Of a stretch of 64,000 nt of DNA, positions 55,667 to 64,000 are shown piece after piece. Position 1 is the first letter of the stretch. Each line of letters begins with the position of its first letter. The DNA is taken from contig CAWIHT010000014.1 in the NCBI GenBank assembly GCA_963836085.1, forward strand, positions 1 to 64,000, in the 5' to 3' direction. The position numbers and the translations under genes were made by a program. The notes under the pieces were generated by a model. The model saw only the letters and a list, made by a program, of their open reading frames with translations. It searched no databases and had not been told where the DNA came from. This stretch comes from JAHEEL01 sp963836085. Its GTDB lineage: Bacteria > Actinomycetota > Acidimicrobiia > Spongiisociales > UBA5794.

Positions 55667-57367
55667 TTAGCGGAGCGGGATCACATCGAAGCCGCCGTCC
55701 TCACCGTGATCGACAACCACCACGTGCCGGTGCGTCTCGCTGTTCAGAGCAGCGATGGCCTCCTCGACTGAGCCCACCTCGACCACGGGCCCTGCGGCTG
55801 GGAACACCCGGACCCGCATGTCGGCATCGACGATGGCGCTCCGAAGTTCGGCACCGTCCGCGGTGATGAGGATCACGTCCCGAACCGCGGCCTTGGCGGG
55901 CTTCGGCGTCGTCGAGCGGTCTTCTCTCGCGACCGTGAAGTGGTACCCCGCGACCGCCCCGGCGGTCAGGAGCAGTGCGAACGGGACCGCCATGGCGTCG
56001 AACATCTCGGCGCCGACGCTTCCGTCGAGGATGGCCTCGACAAAGGCAAAGACGAGGACGAGGAGGCTCACGAGTGCGACGAGCGCGCTGATGCCGAGCA
56101 CGACGAAGACGTAGAGCCGACGGGTCGTCGCCTGGGCTTCGTCGATGCCCTGGCGCTTGCGCTCGCGCTGTGCCCGCCACCAGTAGACGCCCCACAGCGG
56201 AACGCCGACGATGAGAAGGGTCAAGGCGACGGCGATAGCGCCTCGGTCGGTGCCCGTGATCTCGGTCCCGACTATGGCCCACACCGAGTAGGTGATCAGG
56301 GTCGCAATGCCGGCGGCGGTCACGCCGAGACCGACAAAGGCGAGGAGGTACTCGTAGAGACGGTCGACCGTGCTTCGCTCACGAGCGGGCCCGCGGTCGA
56401 GCACCGATCGGTGATAGACCCATGTGGCGGCCCCGACCACGACCACGCCGAGTGCAGCCGGGATGACCTTGAAGTGGGTAGCGGCGACCCCGTACGGATC
56501 GGCCAGGATCCATTCGAGCACGTTGAACACGGCCGTTCCGCCGGCGGCGGCGACCATGACGACACCGCTGAGCACGCCGGCGAACAGCACGTACGCGACC
56601 CACAGAACCGTGCGCTCCTCGTGCACGGTGGTCCGCAGCCAGTACCAAACCCACACCAGGCCGCCGACCAGAAACGCCACGAGTGGTTCCACGATCTGCT
56701 CGGCATTCGGACCGACCGAGACGACGTCGAAGATCGCGTCGTAGATCACGACAAACGAACCGGCGGCGGTGACCGCTCCCGCGCCGAGCATGACGGAAAG
56801 GCCCACGAACGACCCCAGGATGTGTTCGAACCAGAGATCGGGTGCATACCGGGGGATACTCGCGATCCACCAGTGAATACCCCACACGGCCCCCCAGACC
56901 ACTGCGTTCACGAGGACCACTGCGTCGATCCCATCACCGACAAACAGGTCACCGAACAGCGTGATCAGCAGCGCCACCGTCGCGACCAGCGAGCCGATCA
57001 GCACCAGTGTGAGGTAGATGGCCCATCCGGCGGAGCGGACCTCAGCCGGATCGTCGCGGAGCTTGCGACGGGTGTAGAGGGCGAGAGCGATGAAGGCGGG
57101 GACTCCGACGATCAGAAACGAGATCGATCGTGCGATCGCCGAGGTGTCCTGCGTGACCTGGTCGGACATCGTGAGCGCCTCGGTGAACACCCCCGTCAGC
57201 CCTAGGCACGAGAGCACCAGGGTGACCAGCAACACGAGGTACTGGAAGATGCGGCGCACCGCGACCCCGGCGCTCTCTCCGGTCGTCTCGTCCGTCCCGC
57301 TGGCCAGGCGGACCACCAGCACGACAACTCCGGCAAGCACCAACAGGGGCAAGAGTCCGAAGAACAC
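55667..57367 (-). CDS. Multi-pass membrane protein with DUF5671 repeats
   Basis: 566 aa with about 14 hydrophobic helices in repeated groups of the DUF5671 type (RRIFQYLVLLVTLVLS, ISFLIVGVPAFIALALY and their later echoes), then a cytoplasmic tail of about 90 aa. The GTG at 57367 is preferred over the longer start at 57418 because GGGAGG lies 7 bases upstream and the preceding gene then ends 2 bp before it. The function is unknown. Confidence 0.82.
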   Translation of the reverse strand: MFFGLLPLLVLAGVVVLVVRLASGTDETTGESAGVAVRRIFQYLVLLVTLVLSCLGLTGVFTEALTMSDQVTQDTSAIARSISFLIVGVPAFIALALYTRRKLRDDPAEVRSAGWAIYLTLVLIGSLVATVALLITLFGDLFVGDGIDAVVLVNAVVWGAVWGIHWWIASIPRYAPDLWFEHILGSFVGLSVMLGAGAVTAAGSFVVIYDAIFDVVSVGPNAEQIVEPLVAFLVGGLVWVWYWLRTTVHEERTVLWVAYVLFAGVLSGVVMVAAAGGTAVFNVLEWILADPYGVAATHFKVIPAALGVVVVGAATWVYHRSVLDRGPARERSTVDRLYEYLLAFVGLGVTAAGIATLITYSVWAIVGTEITGTDRGAIAVALTLLIVGVPLWGVYWWRAQRERKRQGIDEAQATTRRLYVFVVLGISALVALVSLLVLVFAFVEAILDGSVGAEMFDAMAVPFALLLTAGAVAGYHFTVAREDRSTTPKPAKAAVRDVILITADGAELRSAIVDADMRVRVFPAAGPVVEVGSVEEAIAALNSETHRHVVVVDHGEDGGFDVIPLR

Positions 57368-57369
57368 AG

Positions 57370-57816
57370 CTAGCCCTCCCGGCAGTAGATCGGCCACGGA
57401 GCCTCGGCGATTAGCCACTCGGCACCGTCCTGCTCAACGACCAACGTCTCTTCGAAGGACCACGAGTCACCGAACAACCCAGGGCCCGAGCCTTCGGTGA
57501 TCTCCACGTTCACGACCGTGCGGTCACCGAAGGGATCCGTGCCGAGGATCACGGCCCGGAAGCTGTCGCGCGAGTACCGGAGTTGCATCAGGTCGGCGCC
57601 GCAGCGCTCGACGAGATCGGGTGTCATGAGAAGCGCCACCTCGGACTGGTCCCCGTCGATGACGGCCTGGAGGTAGTTCTGGACGGTCGCCTCCGGTGTG
57701 CCCGCGTCGAACTGCTCAGGTGGTTGAAGCGCCAGGACGATCGCAACGACAACCAGCACGGCCAGCAACGCTCCCCCGATCCCGAGGACCAATCCGCTGC
57801 GCGAGATGTCCTTCAT
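57370..57816 (-). CDS. Single-helix exported protein, NTF2-like
   Basis: 148 aa. A short basic N-terminus and one helix (GLVLGIGGALLAVLVVVAIV) anchor it. The exported 110 residues start TPEATVQNYLQAVIDGDQSEV, typical of NTF2-like/DUF4878 folds. It is transcribed with the DUF5671 gene 2 bp downstream. Confidence 0.78.
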   Translation of the reverse strand: MKDISRSGLVLGIGGALLAVLVVVAIVLALQPPEQFDAGTPEATVQNYLQAVIDGDQSEVALLMTPDLVERCGADLMQLRYSRDSFRAVILGTDPFGDRTVVNVEITEGSGPGLFGDSWSFEETLVVEQDGAEWLIAEAPWPIYCREG

Positions 57817-57858
57817 ATAGACAGTCTGGTCTCCCCCGACCTCTGCGTCTAGATGTCC

Positions 57859-58530
57859 TCAGCAGTCGAGTGCCCGCACCGAGATGTCGACGTGGAGCTT
57901 GGCATGGCCTGCGTATTCGTGGGCCTCGTCGAGCGAGCCGGTCTCGAGTGTGAAGATTGACCATCCGACGACGCGCATCGGGTGGCTGGCAAGGGTCGGC
58001 ATCGTGTTGTTACTCGGTCGCCACGCGTCAATGGCATCCAGCATCTCGGCCCATCTGGCGTCCGGATCGTCCCAACTCCCGCCGAGCACGTCAGCGGTGA
58101 TGCAGGCGTTCGCGGCGAGGGGGATCGCGAGACCGGCCGGCATGCCATCCAATCCGGGGAGTACACCGGCGTCGATTGATCCGCTTACCACGCCGTCCCC
58201 GTCACGGTCGCCGAAGCCGGGTCCGTTCGGGCCGACGACGAGGTTCGCGGCCGTCTCTGCCGCCTCTTGGGCAGCCGCCACGGTGGGCGCGACCCTCCAC
58301 GCCGCAACGGCTTCGTCGACAAGCGCCATCCGTTCGGCGTATGCCGCTACGCCCGCATCGGCAGCGGTCGTGGTGGTCGCAACGGGGGCGGTCGTGGTGG
58401 TTGTGACGCCGTCGTCGGCCGGTGGTGACGGCGCCGTGGTGTCAACCGAGTCCGTCGTCGACGATCCGCCGCACGCGCCAAGTACGAACGCTGCCGCCAC
58501 TGCCCACGCGACTGCCTTGGATGTTCTCAT
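57859..58530 (-). CDS. Putative lipoprotein with T-rich linker
   Basis: 223 aa. The signal ends LGACGG (lipid Cys), followed by a Thr-rich linker to about residue 58. A mostly helical domain follows, containing GDRDGDGVVSGSID, which looks like a calcium-binding loop. The C-terminus has HEYAGHAKLHVDISV. It lies in the minus-strand run behind the CcdA-like gene. The function is unknown. Confidence 0.75.
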   Translation of the reverse strand: MRTSKAVAWAVAAAFVLGACGGSSTTDSVDTTAPSPPADDGVTTTTTAPVATTTTAADAGVAAYAERMALVDEAVAAWRVAPTVAAAQEAAETAANLVVGPNGPGFGDRDGDGVVSGSIDAGVLPGLDGMPAGLAIPLAANACITADVLGGSWDDPDARWAEMLDAIDAWRPSNNTMPTLASHPMRVVGWSIFTLETGSLDEAHEYAGHAKLHVDISVRALDC

Positions 58531-58582
58531 GGTTGGGTTCTCCTGGTGGTTGTCATGCAGACGCTTCGGGCGCCCGTTGCGG

Positions 58583-59146
58583 TCAGGCCCACAGCTTCGT
58601 GCTCCACTGGGCCAACGTGGACGCGATCCTGGGATAGAGGCCCACGACCATGGCGAATCCGATGGCCATGGCTACGACGGCGCCAATCTTGGGGAACGGT
58701 CCCCTCCCGAATCGTTCGAGCAGCGCTCCCCCGACCAGTCCGATGGCCAGACCAACGACGAGGACACCGAGGAGGAACATGGCGAGTCCACCGAGTGCCG
58801 CCCACGGGTCGTATTGCGCGGTCGTGAGCGCCTCACCCAACTCGGGTCCTACACAGGGTTGCCACGCCCAGGCGGCACCCACCCCGACGAGGGCCACCGG
58901 ACCAAACGTCGCCCCGAGGCGCCACCACAGCACGCCACCGACGAGCAGCGCGATCCCGGCCACCCACACGGGAGGAACGATCCATCCGGCGACGGTGATC
59001 CACGCGGTCGCCACCACGGCGCCAACGAAGGTGGCGAGGACACCCGGGCGACGCGTCGCGAGGCCGGCGGCGACGGCCGGGACGACCAGGATCCAGGAAC
59101 ACGGCAGCAGCGACTGCGTGATTCCCTCGACGAACGCGCTGATCAT
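58583..59146 (-). CDS. CcdA/DsbD-like transmembrane thiol-electron carrier
   Basis: 187 aa with six predicted helices and one Cys in each half (Cys16 in LLPCSW, Cys98 in WQPCVGPEL). This is the CcdA pattern for passing electrons across the membrane. The ATG overlaps the stop of the TlpA-like gene (ATGA), so the two form a functional pair. Likely role: keeping the exported thioredoxin reduced, for cytochrome maturation or repair of oxidised proteins. Confidence 0.82.
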   Translation of the reverse strand: MISAFVEGITQSLLPCSWILVVPAVAAGLATRRPGVLATFVGAVVATAWITVAGWIVPPVWVAGIALLVGGVLWWRLGATFGPVALVGVGAAWAWQPCVGPELGEALTTAQYDPWAALGGLAMFLLGVLVVGLAIGLVGGALLERFGRGPFPKIGAVVAMAIGFAMVVGLYPRIASTLAQWSTKLWA

Positions 59147-59745
59147 CCGAGCAGCGTGGCGACGGCCGCGTTCAATTCCTCGTACGCACCCTCGCCGATG
59201 TGATCGAATCGGATGCGCCCCTCCTGGTCGAGCACGTAGGTGCGGGGCCAGTAGGCCGGGGACCCCTGCCAGACGTGGAAGCTCTGCCGCTTCGTGTCCA
59301 TGGCGATCGGCCAGGTGACGCCGAGGTCCACGGCGGCCTCGGTGATCGCCGCCGGGTCCTTCTCGTAGTCGAACTCGGGTGAGTGGACGCCGACGATCTC
59401 GAAGTTCGCGCTCTGGTGCTCGGCGTACAGTGCCTCGAGATTGGGCAGCGTTGCCTTGCAGTTGTAGCAACCGAACGTCCAGAACTGAACCACCACGACG
59501 TTGCCGCGCAGTTCCTCGAGCGATTCGACGTCGGACTGCAGCCACCCGTCGATGCCGACGAGTTCCTTGGCGGGCCCGAGGTCGGGCAGCGGCGCTTCGG
59601 CAGGTTCAGATTCGGCCGTTGTGACGGCGGTGGAGGAAGAGGTTGTTGTCGGCACTGTCGTCGGTGTCGTTGCGGCAGGCTCGGTGCTGGAGCACGCTGC
59701 TGCCAGCATCATCAGCACGACGATGGAGAGAATGAGTGGTTTCAT
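59143..59745 (-). CDS. TlpA-like thioredoxin-fold lipoprotein
   Basis: 200 aa. The lipoprotein signal ends AAAC (Cys18), followed by a Thr linker. The thioredoxin domain has FWTFGCYNCKATLP with redox Cys93 and Cys96, and YWPRTYVLDQEGRIRF as the cis-Pro region. This is the first gene of the redox pair with the CcdA-like protein. The CYNC active site is typical of AhpC/TSA-type TlpA relatives. Confidence 0.9.
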   Translation of the reverse strand: MKPLILSIVVLMMLAAACSSTEPAATTPTTVPTTTSSSTAVTTAESEPAEAPLPDLGPAKELVGIDGWLQSDVESLEELRGNVVVVQFWTFGCYNCKATLPNLEALYAEHQSANFEIVGVHSPEFDYEKDPAAITEAAVDLGVTWPIAMDTKRQSFHVWQGSPAYWPRTYVLDQEGRIRFDHIGEGAYEELNAAVATLLG

Positions 59746-59935
59746 CACCGCTGACCATACGGTGCGACAGCGGTTGAGGCCGCTTAACAATCGGTGAACG
59801 GAATCTGCCTCGCGCGGTGTTTGACCGAATCGCGATTCCGTCGGTTGCCCACCCGTCCCCACTTCGCAGCGGATCGCGTCAAGGAATGATCCGCTGGTGC
59901 CGATGCATCTTCCATAGCGCAAGCGAGAAGGATCG

Positions 59936-60151
59936 ATGCAGACGAATCCCTGCCCATCGTGCGGTCGAACGGACGGCCGTCACTCCCACCTTCGTCCGGG
60001 CGTCGGCTACCAGCCTGGGGCCGGATCGCTCAAGTGTGCGATCTGTTCCGGACCGCTCGCCGACCACACCGTCAACGACCATGCGGCCCGAGTCGCCGAA
60101 CGCCTCGCCACCCTCGGATTCCCCACCCCCGTCAACGTCGGGATGCCGTAG
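59936..60151 (+). CDS. Small two-CxxC zinc-ribbon protein
   Basis: 71 aa with Cys6-x2-Cys9 and Cys34-x2-Cys37, a classic zinc-ribbon spacing. AGAAGGA lies 6-7 bases before the ATG. No other domain. Possibly a nucleic-acid-binding or structural protein. Confidence 0.65.
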   Translation: MQTNPCPSCGRTDGRHSHLRPGVGYQPGAGSLKCAICSGPLADHTVNDHAARVAERLATLGFPTPVNVGMP

Positions 60152-60178
60152 GTCGGAACCCGGCCTCCGACCAACGCC

Positions 60179-60550
60179 CTACAGCGAGTAGTCGCCGAAG
60201 CGGCCCCACGCCACAAAGGCTGACATCGCGAGCAGGGCCACGCTCACGACGACGTTCTGCATCTCGTCTCGCCTGCCGTGCACAACGATCGCCCCGACCT
60301 GCGTCACTCCCAGCCCAACCGCGGCCAGGGGTACGAGCACGGGGGCGACTCCGGTGATCCCCGGAAGGATCAAGCCGATGGCGCCGAGGACCTCGAGTCC
60401 ACCGATGGTCTTGATGAACCCTTCCGAGAAGTCGTCCACCCACCCCATCTTCTCCGACAGTTCGGGCTTCGACTTCACGACCTTCATGAGACCGGCCATC
60501 AGGAACGCTGCGGCGAGCAGCCCCTGGGCGATCCAGAGTGCAGTGTTCAT
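60179..60550 (-). CDS. DoxX family membrane protein
   Basis: 123 aa, four helices. The family N-terminus MNTALWIAQGLLAAAFLMAG and central GGLEVLGAIGLILPG are clear. DoxX-like proteins are linked to redox stress tolerance. Divergent from the MarR gene, with two regulator-type palindromes between them. Confidence 0.88.
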   Translation of the reverse strand: MNTALWIAQGLLAAAFLMAGLMKVVKSKPELSEKMGWVDDFSEGFIKTIGGLEVLGAIGLILPGITGVAPVLVPLAAVGLGVTQVGAIVVHGRRDEMQNVVVSVALLAMSAFVAWGRFGDYSL

Positions 60551-60572
60551 GGTTGTTTGACTCCAAGTGTTT

Positions 60573-60619
60573 ATTGAACAGTCAACTTGTTGAGAATGCT
60601 AGCCTGTTGAGAGTTCAAC
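60573..60619. promoter_or_regulatory. Two putative MarR operators in the DoxX-MarR gap
   Basis: Two inverted repeats of the form RTTGA-N4-TCAAC: 60573-60586 (ATTGA-ACAG-TCAAC) and 60606-60619 (GTTGA-GAGT-TCAAC). A third copy lies at 61137. The spacing between the divergent start codons fits repression of both genes. Confidence 0.72.
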
Positions 60620-60643
60620 TATTCCAGAGAGTCGAGACGAGCG

Positions 60644-61141
60644 ATGAGTGACACTGCACCCAACGGCCTGTCGAGGGCAGAACTGCGAGCCTGGCGGCGA
60701 GTCGGCACCGGGTTCTCGAGACTCCTCAGCACCTTCGACCGGCAGCTGCGCGACGACGCCGGCCTGAGCCTTGACGACTTCGACGTCCTCGCCACCCTCG
60801 CGTCGGCGCCCGGTGGCGCCATGCGGATGGCCGTCCTCGCAGAGCGAATCTCCTTCTCCCCCAGCCGACTCTCACACGCCGTTCAGCGAATGGAGCAGCG
60901 CGGCTGGGTGACGCGGGAGAGCACGCCGGACGACCGGCGCGGCCGAGTTGCCCATCTCACCGAGCAGGGAGATCAGGTCCTCCGTGCTGCCTGGCCCGGC
61001 CACGCCGACCTCATCCGCCGCCTCGTCATCGATCCGCTCGACCCGCAGCAGTTCGAGGCGCTCGGCGAGAGCTTCGCCAGGATCAGCCAGGCTGTGAACG
61101 CCGAACGTGACCGATGCGAGCCCACCGATGGGAATAGTTGA
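60644..61141 (+). CDS. MarR family transcriptional regulator
   Basis: 165 aa winged-helix regulator. Recognition-helix and wing regions are visible (MAVLAERISFSPSRLSHAVQRMEQRGWVTRES, DDRRGRVAHLTEQG). It is expected to bind as a dimer to the GTTGA-N4-TCAAC palindromes found before DoxX/MarR and before the LLM gene that follows. The inducing ligand is unknown; phenolic or oxidative signals are common for the family. Confidence 0.92.
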   Translation: MSDTAPNGLSRAELRAWRRVGTGFSRLLSTFDRQLRDDAGLSLDDFDVLATLASAPGGAMRMAVLAERISFSPSRLSHAVQRMEQRGWVTRESTPDDRRGRVAHLTEQGDQVLRAAWPGHADLIRRLVIDPLDPQQFEALGESFARISQAVNAERDRCEPTDGNS

Positions 61142-61150
61142 ACGCTCAAC
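61137..61150. promoter_or_regulatory. Putative MarR operator before the LLM gene
   Basis: GTTGA-ACGC-TCAAC, overlapping the MarR stop codon and 47 bp upstream of the LLM start. It extends to a perfect six-base arm on each side (61136-61151). It matches the two sites near 60.6 kb. Confidence 0.72.
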
Positions 61151-61197
61151 TAGGTTCGACCAACTGCACCCCTCAACCGCCACACCGAAGGAACCAC

Positions 61198-62229
61198 ATG
61201 TTTGAACTTGGACTCACGAGCTTTGCCGAGGCTCCGCCGGAGCCCGTCGGAGGCAAGATCATCGGCCACGGCGAGCGACTCCGCAACGTCGTCGCAGAGA
61301 TCGAACTGGCCGACCGGGTCGGACTCGACGTCTACGGACTCGGCGAACACCACCGTGTCGACATGGCGGCATCTGCCCCGGCCATCACCCTCGCCGCAGC
61401 GGCGGCACGAACGGAGCGGATCAGGCTCAGCTCCGCGGTGATCGTGCTCAGTTCCGCCGACCCGGTACGCACGTTCCAGGACTTCTCAACACTCGACCTC
61501 ATCTCCAACGGACGTGCCGAACTACTCGTCGGACGAGGCTCGTTCATCGAGTCGTTCCCACTGTTCGGTCAATCACTCGACGACTACAACGAGTTGTTCG
61601 CCGAGAAACTCGACCTCCTCGTACAGATCCGCGACAACGAGCGCGTCACCTGGAGCGGCGAGTTCCGTGCACCGCTCGACGATCAGGCGATCTACCCACG
61701 TCCCCACCAGGACCCCCTCCCGGTCTGGGTCGGTGTCGGCGGGACTCCGGCCTCGATCGTCCGTGCCGCGAAGATGGGCCTGCCGGTCGCCCTTGCCATC
61801 ATCGGCGGCGACCCGGTCCGCTTCCGCGCCTTGGCCAGCCTCTACCGCAGAACGCTCGCAGAATCCGGCTTCGACCCCGACTCGATCCCGCTCGCCGTCC
61901 ACGGTCTCGGCCACATCGCGGACAGCAACGAGGAGGCCGCCGATCAGGTCTACGCCTCGTTCACCGCCAACATGAACCGCATCGGGCGCGAGCGTGGCTG
62001 GTCGCCGCTGACGAGGGAACAGTTCGACTGGATGCGGGGCCCCGAGGGTTCGCTGGTCCTCGGCGACCCCGAGACCGTCGCCGCGAAGATCCTGCGCTGG
62101 AAAGAAGTGCTCGGCATCGACCGATTCATGCTCCACACCGCCGGCACCGTCCCCCACGACGCCGCCCTCCACTCGATCGAGATGCTCGGCACAACGGTGT
62201 CAAAGATCGTTCGCGGGACGTCCGGGTAG
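61198..62229 (+). CDS. LLM-class flavin-dependent oxidoreductase (monooxygenase-like)
   Basis: 343 aa luciferase-like enzyme. Family phrases are MFELGLTSFAE, VYGLGEHH, RLSSAVIVLSSADPVRTFQ, LLVGRGSF and VGVGGTPASIVRAAKMGLP. The ATG at 61198 has GAAGGA upstream. Its operator-linked position suggests control by the adjacent MarR protein. Such enzymes use reduced FMN (or F420) to oxidise organic substrates. Confidence 0.92.
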   Translation: MFELGLTSFAEAPPEPVGGKIIGHGERLRNVVAEIELADRVGLDVYGLGEHHRVDMAASAPAITLAAAAARTERIRLSSAVIVLSSADPVRTFQDFSTLDLISNGRAELLVGRGSFIESFPLFGQSLDDYNELFAEKLDLLVQIRDNERVTWSGEFRAPLDDQAIYPRPHQDPLPVWVGVGGTPASIVRAAKMGLPVALAIIGGDPVRFRALASLYRRTLAESGFDPDSIPLAVHGLGHIADSNEEAADQVYASFTANMNRIGRERGWSPLTREQFDWMRGPEGSLVLGDPETVAAKILRWKEVLGIDRFMLHTAGTVPHDAALHSIEMLGTTVSKIVRGTSG

Positions 62230-62289
62230 CGGGCGCTCTTCGAAGTACTCCTCCCCGTCAGGGGCAGGTGTCGCCCACAAGGCGACGGA

Positions 62290-62382
62290 GGGGGTCTCTC
62301 CGTCTCCACGCACGCGAGAGACCCCTTCCGTCATCCCCAATGCGCAGGCGCATTGGGGCTGCCACCTTCCCCTAAGGGGAAG
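62290..62382. repeat. Array of three perfect hairpins
   Basis: Three stems in a row: GGGGTCTCT..AGAGACCCC (62290-62324), CCCCAATGCG-CAGG-CGCATTGGGG (62334-62357) and CCTTCCCC-TAA-GGGGAAGG (62364-62382). Purine-rich repeats and a GACTGAC heptad repeated about three times (62429-62451) follow. No T tract follows any stem. Possibly a REP/MITE-like insertion after the LLM gene. Confidence 0.65.
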
Positions 62383-62490
62383 GAATTGAAGAAGGGGAAG
62401 GGATTTGGCAGGGGAAGGAATCGGCCTGGCGACTGACGACTGACGGACTGACCGCCCGGTAGGGTGAGCATCCCCCAGGAGGTCCCCCCC

Positions 62491-62922
62491 TTGCACACCA
62501 CGCCCACACTGAGTCACGCTGATGCGCTCGTTCTCGTCGACGCCATTCGGATCGAACTGGAGCGGCGGGACAAGGGAGCAGCGGTGGCGATCGTCGACGC
62601 GCACGGGGAACTCCTCGCCTTCTTCCGGACCGATGGGTGCAAACTGCCGTCCATCAACATTGCGATCAACAAGGCCTACACGGCATCACGCGAACAAGAC
62701 GAGTCGCTCACGGTCGGCACTCGCTCGCGAGCCGAAGGCTTCCCGATGACGAACTTCGGCGAACTCCGGTACGTGTCCTGGGGCGGGGGATTCCCCCTTG
62801 TCGCAGACGGCACCGTCGTCGGCGGCGTCGGCGTCTCGGGACTCCCCGAGGCCGAGGACATGGAGATCGCGCTCCACGGTATCGGTGCATTCGAGCAGGC
62901 CCTTGCCGAACAGGCCGACTAG
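62491..62922 (+). CDS. GlcG/HbpS family heme-binding-like protein
   Basis: 143 aa. The family marks are VAIVDAHGELLAFFRTDG, SINIAINKAYTA and GGGFPLV with DGTVVGGVGVSG. The TTG at 62491 is preferred over GTG 62464 because GGAGG lies 8 bases before it. Members bind heme or cobalamin or act as redox sensors. The gene lies upstream of gltB but is probably separate. Confidence 0.88.
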   Translation: MHTTPTLSHADALVLVDAIRIELERRDKGAAVAIVDAHGELLAFFRTDGCKLPSINIAINKAYTASREQDESLTVGTRSRAEGFPMTNFGELRYVSWGGGFPLVADGTVVGGVGVSGLPEAEDMEIALHGIGAFEQALAEQAD

Positions 62923-63061
62923 CGGCTGCGCAACAACGCGTCCGAGACGAATTCAGCCAGTCCCTCCGAGATCCCTCGAGCACCTATTCCTCTTCTCGAA
63001 CGAACCGCATCGACCCTAAGTTCATCGGAAGTGGTTGGACGCCGCTTGGGTGTGAGGAACC

Positions 63062-64000
63062 ATGACGTACCAACAACAACTGCACCAGGAACGAGACGGG
63101 CTCTATCACCCTGGACTCGATCATGACTCCTGCGGCATCGGTTTCGTCGCCGACATCAAGGGCCGCAAGAGCCGCCAGATCATCGAGATGGGCCTCACCG
63201 CGCTCACCAACCTGACCCACCGCGGCGCCGTTGGGGCCGATCCCCTGGCTGGTGACGGCGCAGGCATGCTGCTCCAGATCCCCGACCGTCTGTTCCGCTC
63301 GGAGATGACCGAGCAAGGCATCGAGTTGCCGCCGGCAGGCGAATACGGCGTCGGCATGATCTTCTTCCCCCAGGACCCCATCGACCGGGTCGTCTGCGAG
63401 AACCTCCTCCGTGAATTGGTGATTCGAGAGGGCCAGGTCGTCCTTGGCTGGCGCGACGTCCCCGTCGACTCGTCCTGCCTCGGAGAGAGCGTCACCGCCA
63501 TCGAACCGGTAATCCGCCAACTCTTCATCGGCCGTGGCGAAGGCACCACCGACGCCGACACGTTCGAGCGCAAGCTCTACGTCATCCGCAAGCAGGCCCA
63601 CACGCAGATGGCCGTCCGGGCACCGTGGGTCATTCAGGACGGTACGTTCTACATCCCCACCATGTCGGCCCGCACCGTCACCTACAAGGGCATGGTGCTC
63701 GCCAAGAATCTGTCGGTGTACTACCGGGATCTCGCCGACGAACGAACCGAGTCGGCCCTCGCGCTCATCCACCAGCGGTTCTCCACCAACACCTCACCCT
63801 CGTGGCGCCTCGCCCACCCGTTCCGTCTCCTCTGCCACAACGGAGAGATCAACACGATCCAGGGGAACATCAACTGGATGATGGCCCGCCGCGAGAACAT
63901 GTCGTCCGACATCCTCGGCGACGACCTCGAGAAACTCTGGCCCCTCATCGGTGACGGCGCTTCCGACTCGGCCACGTTCGACAACGCCCTCGAACTCCTC
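63062..64000 (+). CDS. gltB: Glutamate synthase large subunit, N-terminal part (runs off the window)
   Basis: 313 codons of a protein normally about 1500 aa. The ATG at 63062 has GAGGAA upstream. Residues 20-28 (DHDSCGIGF) contain Cys24, which becomes the N-terminal nucleophile of the type-II glutamine amidotransferase domain after propeptide removal. LTHRGAVGADPLAGDGAGML, HQRFSTNTSPSW and CHNGEINTIQGN are conserved glutaminase-site segments. The enzyme makes glutamate from glutamine and 2-oxoglutarate. Confidence 0.97.
   Translation, partial: MTYQQQLHQERDGLYHPGLDHDSCGIGFVADIKGRKSRQIIEMGLTALTNLTHRGAVGADPLAGDGAGMLLQIPDRLFRSEMTEQGIELPPAGEYGVGMIFFPQDPIDRVVCENLLRELVIREGQVVLGWRDVPVDSSCLGESVTAIEPVIRQLFIGRGEGTTDADTFERKLYVIRKQAHTQMAVRAPWVIQDGTFYIPTMSARTVTYKGMVLAKNLSVYYRDLADERTESALALIHQRFSTNTSPSWRLAHPFRLLCHNGEINTIQGNINWMMARRENMSSDILGDDLEKLWPLIGDGASDSATFDNALELL

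Noticed and set aside
55940..57205. 421-codon plus-strand open frame opposite the DUF5671 gene
   Set aside because: Its His/Asp/Arg-rich composition is typical of the antisense of a hydrophobic high-GC gene, and the minus-strand protein has well-formed helices.
1..64000. CRISPR arrays
   Set aside because: No series of regularly spaced identical short repeats was seen; repeats found are pairs or hairpins only.

Overview
The window is G+C-rich DNA from a chromosome-like contig. Its gene styles point to an actinobacterium, most likely of the Acidimicrobiia lineage. The evidence is many exported proteins with a signal peptide or lipobox followed by a long Thr/Ser linker, two flavin-dependent LLM-type oxidoreductases, GTG/TTG starts with GGAGG ribosome sites, and repeated S-layer-homology-like (SLH-like) modules carrying a conserved Cys pair (GCNPP then F/YCP). 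The taxonomic assignment is inference. No rRNA or tRNA was recognised.

Layout. 0.2-17.9 kb is an exported-protein region: SLH-like proteins, T-rich lipoproteins, two class-C beta-lactamase-fold serine hydrolases and a DUF4352-like tandem-domain lipoprotein. It also holds two large convergent multidomain surface-protein genes (9.85-12.26 and 12.51-14.78 kb) that are shattered by frameshifts. Two related structured repeats (4.94 and 9.24 kb) flank a 4-kb segment that contains a trace of a tyrosine recombinase. 18.0-26.7 kb looks like a defence or mobile-gene island: an HNH-HIT fusion, an SRA-like/HNH modification-dependent nuclease, a tightly coupled DUF2075 helicase-nuclease / MazG / Excalibur operon, and a three-Cys-motif protein next to its partner TcmP and a SIR2-like protein. 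27.2-31.1 kb is metabolic: an aldehyde dehydrogenase and a two-subunit 2-oxoacid dehydrogenase E1. 31.6-37.6 kb returns to exported proteins, with an LLM oxidoreductase between them.

38-45 kb holds a membrane/lipid group: a multi-TM protein fused to a patatin-like lipase, an acyltransferase-3 family protein and a CPBP protease-like protein. 47.5-52.5 kb is a glycan cluster: two GT4 glycosyltransferases, a probable alpha/alpha-barrel protein, a GH130 phosphorylase/hydrolase and a 47-residue protein. 54.3-59.7 kb is a minus-strand run: MazEF toxin-antitoxin, tyrosine recombinase, DUF5671 membrane protein, two small exported proteins and a CcdA-like/TlpA-like thiol-redox pair. The right end has a MarR regulator with visible operators serving DoxX and an LLM monooxygenase, a GlcG/HbpS-like protein, and the start of glutamate synthase (gltB).

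Two things deserve most attention. First, a roughly 450-bp sequence (L) lies upstream of otherwise unrelated exported-protein genes at 6.6 and 34.1-34.6 kb, with a shorter, more diverged relative at 45.7 kb. A roughly 90-bp sequence (R) lies downstream of the first two, so the same ends enclose different cargo. Second, the 18-26.7 kb island combines unusual domain fusions and gene pairings. Frameshifts are concentrated at 9.8-14.8 and 23.7-29.8 kb. Several fit changes in homopolymer length, so sequencing error must be excluded before calling those genes dead.
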